64,000 bases of DNA. Origin: Vanilla planifolia (lineage: Eukaryota > Streptophyta > Magnoliopsida > Asparagales > Orchidaceae). A model generated the notes under the pieces. That model had not been told where the DNA came from, ran no database searches, and saw only the letters and a list, made by a program, of their open reading frames with translations. Below are positions 13,850-24,866 of this stretch, one piece after another. The translations under genes and the position numbers were made by a program. The stretch lies in the NCBI GenBank assembly GCA_023846275.1, contig JAIUJO010000070.1, positions 1,810,501-1,874,500 of the forward strand. Direction: 5' to 3'. Every line of letters starts with the position of its first letter. The stretch's first letter is position 1.

Positions 13850-15265
13850 ATTTTGTATATTTTAGAAAACTGATATTCATGTTCACAGGAGAATTTAAAA
13901 TAGAGGAAGAGTTGTTGTTTGAATTTAACAAAGGGATTGATTTTAAATTTAATTTTAGTTGTTTCAATTTTGTTTTGATTAGATATTAAGTTTGATTGAA
14001 ATCACTCATACAAAGAATAGAAATTAAATTTTATTTAAATTATCAACATGGAAAAGTATTAGGATTCTAAAATCTTAGTCGTGTCTTTTCCATCCAAATA
14101 ACCATTCAATTCTTATCATACCTTTGAGAATCCTTCTTCAAAAACTATTAAAAAAGTATATTTTAATAGTAAAAATTAATTAGTGAAAACTTGATATTAT
14201 AATTAAAACAAAAACTACAAATTACTAAAAAGAACCAAATGTGTGAATTAGAGCCTAGTGCCTGAATAATGCTAGCAGTGCTTATCATGTTGATAAAATA
14301 AATCTCCAGCCCATCAAAAAATTTTTATTTGATTCATAAATTTAGAATCCATAGAGAACTTAAATCTGGAGCAAAGCTTAGGTAGGCAACCCTAAAAGAT
14401 ATGCAAATTGTGTAACATAGGAAAGCACAAAAAAAGCAATGATAATCCATTGTTTATTTAATGTAGATTTAAAACTTATATCCATTCCACACTATTGTAC
14501 TAAAATTTTGAGATTGAATTTTGCTATCCATTTTGACAAATATGCGATTGAATGACTCTAATCTCATCCACCTTTAAAGACATCTATTTTGATCTTCTAT
14601 CAAATCACGTGATTTTTCGATTTCACATTCTATGATTTATCTGCATGTAAAAGTAAAGTTTAATCGTGAGGTTATGATTCAGATGTAATGAGCTAGATCA
14701 AATCATAATTTCTAAATAGTATTTTTATTCTAATCCACATAATTGTGAAGTTTACATTAAAGAAAGGTCCAAAAGCGTTATGATCAAATAGCTCCAACAT
14801 TGTGTGTCTGTTAGTTGTTGTGATTTTTACAATATATTTTTTACATGTGTTTTTAGTCATTAGAAAATATTTAAAAATAAGTAACTTCTTTAATAAGATA
14901 GATTAATAAATGTTTTTATAAAATCTGAATAAAACTTTTCAAGTGATCATATAGAAACATTTAGTACACGATGCTCATTAACTCCATTTTATGATGCACA
15001 TTTCAATTGTCACATAATTAATCTCTACTTTGGTCTCAAATAAGCTAAGTTCTTAATTTTTTTATTATAATTCATTTAATTAAAAAACGTGTGGTTCATT
15101 ATGCTTTCATTAAGCATAAGACTTTTATGTGTATTGATTTACATATTGTTTTATCAAATTATTTTATGTTGCTACCAAGTTTATTTGTTTGTAAGGTCAT
15201 AATAATCTCTTTTTATTACTTCATTGTGAGGATTTACCTCCTTTGGAAAAATACTTTATATTAAA
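13850..15265 (+). repeat. S sub-repeat, copy S1b
   Basis: This is the most complete first-position S copy. It starts near 13,865 with atattcatgttcaca and ends near 15,240 with tgaggatttacctcc, as S1a does. Unlike S1a it keeps the middle portion (14,330-14,800), where it can be followed against S2a and S2b, for example the gcaatgataatccat word near 14,435 against 8,520 and 16,680. Confidence 0.65.
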
Positions 15266-15386
15266 GAAAATAGCACCTGAATTATCCTAAATTTGTTGGA
15301 GATAAAATGGTTTGAGTTCTTAAATTTATTATTTAAAATCAAGTATTTTTCATTAAAACTTTCATGGATTAATACCAATTTAAAAC

Positions 15387-15388
<2 letters not shown>

Positions 15389-15440
<52 letters not shown>
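15389..15440. repeat. Pure (TA)26 microsatellite
   Basis: This is an uninterrupted TA dinucleotide run of 52 bases. It is absent at the matching place in unit 1 (about 7,215-7,250). Purity in otherwise strongly decayed sequence suggests recent expansion. Confidence 0.97.
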
Positions 15441-15441
<1 letters not shown>

Positions 15442-16077
15442 GATGTATAATTAGGATCTGAGAAATTATGTTTAGAAAAATCAAATTAAGTAAGAAAAAA
15501 AAAGGAGTTGAAGAATAACTGATTTATAAAATTATGATTTGTGTTAAGACTTAATATTATCATTACCATTTAGACTTTTCAATAAATTTGATGTCATCCA
15601 TAACACAAGATAGCATAAATAATAAATTTTGTAATGGTTATAAAAAAACAATTAAATCAATTAGAAACGAATTATGTACTAGAACACTGGATAAAAGTGT
15701 AATTTGAACAAATTAGACTTGAAGAAAAAAAGTGGTTGTTGATAATTTCACAAAATTCTAAATTTGGTGAAGGATTTGCTAAATATGGATTAACTCTTCT
15801 TAAGTGAGATCAAAGAGGGGGAGAATAGAGATTAAAAGATTAAAATAAGCATAAATTAAAATAGATCGTTACTTTAGCCATTATGTACATGTAGGTGGAC
15901 CATTAATTGTCATGCACATAACTTTTATAAATAGTTTATATTTTTATCAATCTCCTGAAAAGGTTTTGTTATCAATTGGGGGAGAACGTTGTGTTGACCC
16001 TTCATCAAGGTTGTTTGTTTGCTGACCATAAGCCGTAATCATCGCTAATGAATTAATTTAAGTAAATTTTAAGATTT

Positions 16078-17470
16078 CAAAGAGATCATGCTTGTGTTCA
16101 TAGGAAAATTTCAAAAGAAGAAGAAAGGTGAAATTTTGTAATAATCATCTTGGTTCGAGTGGCAAATAACTAAGAAAAATATTTTGAATTTATTTTTAGT
16201 TATGATAGTTTAATTTTGATAAAGATATTAAGCTTGATTAAAATCAATATTTGAAAGTGCAAAAAGTAAATTTTAGGTAAATTAATTACTTTAGAAAAAT
16301 ATTAAGTTTCTAAACTCCTTATTATATGTTAATCATCTGAAGAAGTATTTTGTTCTTGATAAAATCTTTGGAAATATTATATCAATAATTTATTTCAAAA
16401 AGTATTATTAATTATAACAATTAATTAGTGAAACTTATGATATAATTAAAAAGATAGAAAAAAGATAATCATTACTAATAATATGGAAAATTTAAATTTA
16501 GAACATAGCTCCTACATATGTCAGTTGGCCTTATTGGTTCGACAAAATAACTCCATAATTCATCAAATAATTTTGGTATAATACTTAACTCATCAAACAA
16601 TGCACGACATCACTTTTGAGCAAACCAGGGTGTTACTAACACCAAACAATACTCCTATTAGATGACATAAGAAAATTCTTATAAGACAATACTAGTCCAT
16701 CATTCATGCAATATGTAACTAAAATGTCAATCAATTTTGCACAACAATACTCAAAATTGTTGTAGTGATTTTATTATTTGATCATGTAATTTTTTATTCA
16801 ATTGATTGCATTCTCATTAGCCTTTTATAAAATCATAATTAGATTTATTTTGATAATAAAATTTTGTGATCTCACATTTCTTGTTTTGTCCATGCATAAG
16901 GTCTAAATCTAGCTATTAGATAATAGTTTAGATCTACTATTCCTGATCAAATAGAGCTTGCTTAATCCTTGCGATTTCATCTTGCATTTTTCATGATAAA
17001 ATGGACTTGGAGCCTTTTTATTGAACAATGTCTCTTTTAGCCGCTATTTCAAGTCATTGGGATTTTTATAAATTATTAGTAATGACTAATAGACTAGTTT
17101 TATAAGTAATTTTAGTAATTAGAAAAATGTCTACAAACAGGTGAATTCTTAAACAATATTGATTGATAAAGTTTTTATAAGATTTAAAGAAAACTTTTCT
17201 AGTGATTACATTCAAACCATTAGAAACTAATGTTCATCATCACATCCTTACACATTATCCACCAATTATAAAACTCATAATCTCTACTTTCTTAAAAAAT
17301 TAGTGGACTTCTCAATTTTTTTATTTCTAATTCTTTCATTTAAAATAATTGTACCTCACTAAACATTTTTCAAGCATAGTGTTTTTGTTTATGTTAAGTT
17401 TTTATTTTTTTTGTCATTTAATTATTTTATTTTGTTCCTAAGTTTATTTGGTTGTAAGGCTATAGTAGTA
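16078..17470 (+). repeat. S sub-repeat, copy S2b
   Basis: This is the second-position S copy in unit 2. It matches S2a closely in order, for example the blocks at 16,500 and 8,335, 16,685 and 8,527, and the GATC-rich words at 16,900-17,000 and 8,740-8,840. It is followed by A2, keeping the S-then-A order of unit 1. Confidence 0.7.
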
Positions 17471-17639
17471 AATTTTTGTTATTTTCTTATTATAATATTT
17501 TAACTTATCATTTGGCCAAATAAAATTAATTAGAACCAACTAAAAAAAATTCATTTGCCATTTCTATTTTTTTAAGTTTTTTTCGTAATTTTGAAAAAAA
17601 AAATTATTAGAACAAAATAAACTTATTTTAAAAGATTTA

Positions 17640-19050
17640 ACATATTTTCAAATAAAATTATTATGTACTAAAATTAGCTTTTAAAGATATTCTTAATTTT
17701 ATTAAAAAATATCTTAATATATTTTCTAAATTATTCTTTAAAAAATAATTTTTATTCCTAACAATTCACCATGCCCTAACTAAATAGAATTTCGTAATAT
17801 GTATTTGATGAAATTGGGATCTACAAAGACGAGGTGGATAATTAAGAATGAAAATTTAAATTTCTTACAAAAAAATTGAATAAACAGTTTAAAATTATTT
17901 TATTAAAATTATAAATTTAGTTATAAATTTAATTTTTTAATAAATATAATTTGTTAAATAACATAAAATAAAAATTCAATAAGAGCTAAAACAAAATATA
18001 AGACATTCACCAAACAATAAATGGGCAAAACCCTCACAACAACGAAAGAAAACAAACATGTTACTATAGTCTCATAATCAAAATTAATACAAAAAAATCT
18101 TATGCTTTATGAAATAATTAATGAGGCAAAAGTATTTTAATTAGACCAATTATGAATGGAAAAAATTATTAACCTAACTAGCTTAAGAAGAAATTACAAT
18201 TAGGAGTATGGTAATTGAAGCAAGTAGCTATAGTAGCAACAATTATTATGTGATACTAACAACTTGAATATCGTGACTTTAAAATTTTATTTAAGTTCTA
18301 TGAAAATTCATCAATCCATTTCCTTGAAAAATTCACATATTTATAAATATGTTTTACGACCAAAAGATCTTACAAAATAAGAAAAATAATCATTATTGTT
18401 TCTATCTATTTTTTAAATTTTTATTGAAAGATTTTTATGTAAAGAAAATATTCTAAAGGCTAAAAAAATAGCTCAAAAAAGATGTTGCACATGAATCACT
18501 TGAATAGAGTGAACCGAGACTTATTGTTTAAGAAAACTGTACGATCATACAAATGAGATTTTATGGGGATGTTTAGAAAAAGTCTTTGATCAAAAATGTT
18601 AGACCAAAATCTTGGCATGATGGCTAAATTTAGATGTTACAAATGCAATAAAAATTGATCATGCGATTATTTAATGATATCAGACTTTATAAGAAGATAG
18701 ATAACATGGAGGTTGTTTCATCAAGAAATTGCTTAATCGAACAGTTCTTGTTAGCCCCACAATTTTAAAACTTGTCCCACGAGAAGAAGGCTTTGCTTTA
18801 GCCTTATATTGTGAAGGTGTAAAAATATATTTTTTATATAAAGCTTTACGTGTTCCTCAAAGCCAACTTATTTAGGGTTCCTTGCCCCATCATTTGCTCG
18901 AGATGTCTTTACGAGTGCTATCAGTATTTTGTTATACAATACATATGTGGATAAGAGAGTACTAGCCGATTCTAAGACCAACATAACGATGTTCGCCACT
19001 GTTCTTAGTACTGCAACTCACAGATAAGTTTAGGAACTTGCATTCCAGGC
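17640..19050 (+). repeat. A sub-repeat, copy A2
   Basis: This is the counterpart of A1, offset by about 8,060. Shared features are the caaaaccctcacaac word near 18,030, GATC words at 18,540-18,740, a TATA-like stretch near 18,833 (ttatataaagc) and the gttcctcaaagccaac word near 18,852. No coding frame was seen. Confidence 0.65.
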
Positions 19051-20186
19051 CTCTTAGTGACAACTAACGTGTTTTAAGCACTGTAAAGACATTTGTTTTT
19101 TTATTGCTAATAGTTAGCATTATTTTAATTAGTATTATTTTATTTTTTATTATTATAATTATAATGTATATTTTGTAAATGTCACTAAATCAATACTAAG
19201 TATTAATAAAAAATATAACAAGATTTTCAAGATAGCAAAAGAGAATGGTTTGAGCTTTTGAGAACCAAAATTTTTTTTAAGAATATTACTTTTGATAAAA
19301 TTTAATTTTTTGTGCCTCATAATAAGTATTCTAAAGAAAAATAATATTTTAATTAAAATAAAATTAAAATACCTAAAATTAAATTTAAAGTATATCTCAT
19401 AGTAGTTTTTTAGTCTGTCTAAGATGACCTTCGTGGGATTTCACAATTATTCTACTTATTCAAGTTTTCCCGTAAACACATGTATCAATTATTTAAAATC
19501 TAAAAATTAACGTCGACAAATCTATTCAAAATACTTCGAATTTGCTATCAACAAACGAAACACTATATTTAGAGGTTAATGTCAAAACAATCTCTGAAAT
19601 TTGATGATAACAGAAGTTTTAATAAAATTAAAAAAACATAAATTATTTAAAAAATAAGTATCTAAAATAATTAAAGATAAACTATACTAACATATATGAC
19701 ATGACAAAAATAATGCTCCTTTATAATTCATATTTATTTCTATTAATTTCCATTCTCTTTCATTTTTTGCTATCACTCAAAGTGACTGAATCTAATTTTT
19801 ATAAATTTTTAATAAAGTTAACATTTCATGATTTTTTCAAATAATTATTGAACTAGTTTATTTTTTTAAGAAAATCACTTCTTTCTAATTAAACTTTGTT
19901 CTATAGTTTATTTTCAACTTACATAATTGCTTCCAACTTATTTTAGTTCATTTTAATAGAAATTACTACAAAATCTTATTTAAGGTATATTCTATTTTTT
20001 TAAATCAAAATTTTCAAAAAAGATTAATTGTTATGACAACATTAATTCTAAATTTAATAAAAATTTCATATTTAAGCTGTTGTTTATGATAATCCTAAAT
20101 AAGTTTTAGAGTTCTTGGTTTTTTTCAACTACATTCTTTTTCCTTATTTCTTTTATTTGAATATTTTAGAATTTATTTCTTAAATC

Positions 20187-20780
20187 TAATTTTTTCTTCA
20201 TTTATGTTTACACAATTTTTTTAGTCAAACATTATTAATCAAAATTTATATGCATAATTCTTGATTTTTATTATTACAGTTGGGAACCTATGTCATTTTA
20301 GGTTCAATGTATCTATGTTCAACAATGTTACTATTTGCTTTCACTCGCTTTTAATGATTAACTTCTTCTTTTTCTTATTACACTTTTTATTTCGTTCTGC
20401 TCAAATGATCCTTCATAAGTCATCACTAACTTATGCCAAATTTTATAAGTTATTTTTAAACTCACAATTCTATTAAATTTAGCAGTATACGATGGACAAT
20501 GACAAATATCTTATAAGATTTTTTTGGTGAGAACGTTAAAAGAAGTTTGCATTATTTCTCATATTTCTCTATCAATAGATTTTAAATAATTCGTTATTTT
20601 TTTTATTAGAGATAAAAATTATCACAAAAGAGTGTAGGCCTATAAATAGAACCATCTTTACCTAAACTTTTTTGTTGAAGAACGAATTTGAGCCATAGAA
20701 CACTTCAAGAATTTCTTCTCTGAAAAAGAGAATTTTGCTTTGAACTTTATTGAAGTTTTGTTTAGTATGGAATGAACAAA
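20187..20780 (+). promoter_or_regulatory. Spacer with LTR-like TATA motif
   Basis: This stretch separates tandem unit 2 from the partial A3 copy. At 20,639-20,652 it carries gcctataaataga, a good plant TATA-box form. It is followed by about 110 bases of mixed composition with cacttcaagaatttcttctctg, the arrangement seen at R/U5 of plant LTRs. There is no partner LTR, primer-binding site or gene downstream, so this is only a sequence resemblance. Confidence 0.3.
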
Positions 20781-21600
20781 TAATTAGAAAAAAAAATATC
20801 TTTTTGTGGCAAAAATATTTCAGAAAATAGCTTAAAAGTATTTTTAAAATATTTCAATAAACATTTAAAAATGATTTTGTATAAATTTAAATTTAATTTA
20901 AAATCTATTAATTTTTTTTATAATAATTTTTTATAAAAATTATAAAATAGGAGAATCAATCAAAATTAAAATCTATACAAATGACTTTTTGGTAATATGA
21001 CTTAAAACAAGCATTCGACCACATATAATAAAAATAACTAATAACAAATACTCAATATTGGCCTTTTGCTAAGAGAAAGGTGAGCTAAACCATTACAACA
21101 ATGAATGAAAGAAAACATAATACTATAGCTTTACAATGATATAAAATAGCAATAAAAGAGACATAATAGGTAACATTAAATATAAAATGATTAAACAGGC
21201 ATAAGTATTTTAATCAAATGAGATAGAAATAATTAAAATTAATAGTTTCATTGACTTGAGAAGAAAATTGCTTATAGAAGTAGTGTATAGAAATCAAATT
21301 CATTATAGGTTGCAAACACCTTTAATGTCATGGCTTGAAAATTTTTGTAAGATTATAAAAAGACTCATTAATCCATATTATTCAAAAGCTCTACTATTCA
21401 TAGACGTTTTCAATCAATAAAACTACTTACCAAATGGCCAAAATTACGTTATTATTCATATTATTTTCATATTTTTAATAAAGCATAATCATTTAATTAA
21501 AATATTTTAGTGGCTTGAAATAATTACTAAAAGAGCAATTATGCATGTGCCTCTTGATCAAAATGATTTAGACTATTTGATTATGAAAACTACATCTTCG
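20780..21600 (+). repeat. A sub-repeat, partial copy A3
   Basis: This matches the first half of A1 and A2. For example, 21,083-21,125 (ctaaaccattacaacaatg, then gaaagaaaacata, then actatag) matches 18,030-18,073 of A2. The block near 21,540 matches 10,420 of A1. The TATA-bearing second half is missing. The short frame at 21,541-21,744 lies at its end and looks fortuitous. Confidence 0.6.
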
Positions 21601-24583
21601 ATAGATGAATTTTATTGGTGCTATTCTATGAATAAAATATATTTTTTGAAGGGAAAAATTATCAGTAAGAGATACCAAAAAATAATATACAATATTAAAT
21701 ATGTTAAAAAATTTTGCAAAGGAAGTTGCCAAAAGCAGTACTAATAATGAATAATAAATAAAAATTACTCTATAAGAAAATAAAAAAACATAAAAAAGGA
21801 ATTAAAAACTAGGACCTTTATTGGTAAACTATTATACTAAAAAGTGTTGATAAGTATGTTCATAAAAATAAAAACTATCAAAAGGACAAAGAATGAAATA
21901 TGATCTAAAGAAAAATAAACAAAATTTATTAAAGCTCGTATGCATAACCTGTTCTAAATTTTTTTTGTAATTCAATTATAATTATTATTTTAGTAAAACA
22001 AATTTGAATACATGAAAATAAGCAAGATAATAAAAAAGTTTTAATATTTAGAAAAATTTAAAAAATACTGTTAAAAAGGTCATTGTTTGAACAACAGTGA
22101 TAAAGAATTTGTTGATATAGATATAGAAAAGTTTAAAGCAATGTAACAAAATGTAACTATTAAGGCAATATATAGTTGAATGACTAAATAGTATGACTAT
22201 CAACAAAATTATAAAACCGAATAGACTCCAAAGTATAAAATTACAAAAACAATTTATTTTAAAAAAATTTAAAAATTATACATGTAGCTATAATAATGAC
22301 AAAAAAAAAGAAGAATGTTTAAAAATGTGTTAGTTAGATAGTAAAAATATTTAAATATTTAAAATAATTTTGGTGAAATTTTAATGACAAACATATTGTA
22401 AAAACATATTTTGACTTTTTTCAATTAAGAAAGTACATAAAAATAATTAAAAAACTTATCTTGTGAAAAATAATTCTAAATATTCAAAAGAATTAGCATA
22501 ATAATATAATGTAGTATTGTATTAGAAAAGTTTTTCAATTGTATAATATATTAAAAAATTATTTGCTATAATTTGAATGAATGATGTTATGTGATAAAAA
22601 AATATTGCAAGAAATAATTAAACTATGAAATAAATAACTTGAATAGGTATTTAAATAGTCATACATTATTGAAAATTTGTTGATTGAAAATAACACAAGA
22701 ATTCTAAAAATGCATCAAATTATTACGATAATAACACATCCTTAACATTTAAAATTAATTGGATAATGCATCAAATTAAACTTCTATAAAATATGAGGAG
22801 TATTCAAAACTATGTTTTGTGAAGGTTTTTTTATTTTAAATGAGTTTCACAAATTTGTCATTATAATTAAAAATCTCAAATGATTAAAATGAATTATGAA
22901 ACATTAGATAAAATGTAAAACAATCATTAAGATGCCCAAATCATTAAAACATGATAATTTTAAAAATACGTATATGTTTTACTAACAAAATACATTGTTC
23001 ATTGTCAAAGATAAACAAACATCAGTTAATAAGTCAAAAATTTCAATAAAATACAAACATAAAAGAAAATCATTAAATAGCACAAACTCAAAATTGCTAA
23101 AATTGAATTACACAATTCATTTACCAAAACATTCTCATAACAATAATTATAAAACAATTTGTGAAAAACAAATTGACAGTTGAATAGAAGCACAAAATGT
23201 GAAAATTAGATTACATTGAAAGATAAAATAGTTGTCAAGATTCCAAAAAAACATGGTCATTTGGCTCATCTTTAACCATTCTTATGATGAAAATAGAGAA
23301 GGCATGTGATCACTTTGATTAGGCCTTCCTATAGTCTATCTTGTATAGTATTGAGCTTTTAGAGATGTGTTATGATTAGATTGTATAATACATTTCAAAA
23401 AATCATTACAAAATAAAGATTAATGGTGACAAGTGCAAGAATAATTCACCCAAAAAGTAATTAACAAAAAAAATTTAAATTTTAATAAATAGACATAATT
23501 TAAGCCACAAAAAGGTTTCTTAACAAGATATAGAAGAGACGTAAACCATGAAGATATTAAATAGAATACCATAGTACAAACATTACCAGGAAAACAACTC
23601 ATGTATAGTTATGTTAAATAAGAATATAGAAATATATTTTTCATAAATATTAAAAAATTATCTTGATCAATTAGTGATGAATATGTCAACATCAAAGAAA
23701 ACCAAAAAAGTACAATAATTAAGAAGTATAATATCTTCATTAACAAAAAATTAGTTTTTTAACTTCAATAGAATTTTTTTCTAGTTTTTTAAAAAATAAT
23801 TTTAGCTTAAATAAAAAAATTTATAATTAATTTAAAATGTTTAATTTGCATTATAATTAAATATTGAAATTTAATTTTTTATGTATGATCTTTTAATAAA
23901 GGATTTTGATAATAGAATCTCCAAAACAAAATTAAAAAATTAAAAAATTATTAAAAATCTAAAAACAAACCATATAGGTTGTTAAATAATAATAAATATT
24001 CGAAATATTGAATATAACATTAATAGGATGCATATTCAAAATATAAACTTGTTCAATTCAATGTTGTAATTAATTTAAAAAATTAACTAAAAAAGATAAA
24101 TTAGATGATATAACATCATAGTTTTAAAAATGTTTTTGTGTATTCATGCCAATTACAGAGAACGTACCTTGGTAAAAGAAGGTATATAAGACATGAAAAA
24201 TTAAAAAATCCATAAGGCTAAAAAAAAGATTTTTAAATAACATGAAATTTATTAATATGTTTACACAATTTGAGAATACAAAATGCTAAAAATTTTGAAA
24301 ATTAAGAACATAAAATATTAGCTATTTTTATAAGAAAATATAATTATACCAAGATAACAACATTAAATACCTATTTAAAAAAATTAAATTTAAATATTTA
24401 AGAAATAAAAATAATTAAATATTGAAAAATTCTTAGCACATTTCATAAAAAATATAAGAAAAATAAATTCATTAATACAAGAAAATATTCATTAAAATAC
24501 ATTAGTAAAATTCCAATTATAATATATTATTTTAGGAAAGATTTAACAATTTAACGAATAGATATTTTGTAATTAAAAAACAT

Positions 24584-24710
24584 ACTCTATTCTTATGCAA
24601 AACCTCAAAAAGCACCACAATTTTGCTCTTGGCTAGGTTGGAGTTTACTTGGCAAAACACTCTATTCTTACACAAGGCCACGTAAGTGGCACCTCACTCA
24701 ATTTTGCTAC
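24584..24710. repeat. 75-bp direct duplication, diverged
   Basis: The word actctattctta occurs at 24,584 and 24,659. Each is followed by an accessory block with a cacc motif and then caattttgct (24,617 and 24,699), giving a period of about 75 bases. The second unit contains a short hairpin (gccac, gtaa, gtggc) at about 24,678-24,692. Confidence 0.55.
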
Positions 24711-24866
24711 ATTTTTTATAGTAGTGATGTACAAATTGTGTCTCTGAAAAGAGCAATATAGTTTGTAGAATTACAACAACACTTCAAGAAATAATATAAC
24801 AAAATATGTGTAATTGATAAAAGAACTAATATGCCCCAATAACTAAACACTATGAAAAATGTGGCC
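24706..24866. repeat. Inverted repeat ending in TAGTG / CACTA
   Basis: The left arm, 24,706-24,726, reads gctacattttttatagtagtg. The right arm, 24,848-24,866, reads cactatgaaaaatgtggcc, the reverse complement with a few differences. The spacer is about 120 bases. TAGTG at the inner end of the left arm and CACTA at the inner start of the right arm resemble CACTA transposon ends facing outward. No transposase, target-site duplication or subterminal repeat set was found, so this may be coincidence. Confidence 0.3.

Larger units (their letters stand above)
12093..20186 (+). repeat. Tandem duplication, unit 2 (about 8.1 kb)
   Basis: This is the second head-to-tail copy, with anchors as given for unit 1. 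It keeps a fuller first S copy (S1b) and carries a private pure TA microsatellite at 15,389-15,440. The end at about 20,186 is where similarity to the end of unit 1 stops. Divergence between the units is heavy (many substitutions and small indels), so the duplication is old. Short frames at 13,750-13,990 on both strands are chance openings in AT-rich repeat sequence. Confidence 0.85.

Noticed and set aside
13752-13989. Overlapping short frames of 71 and 74 codons on opposite strands
   Set aside because: They lie inside the tandem repeat, and the matching region of unit 1 (about 6,060-6,300) has no equivalent frames.
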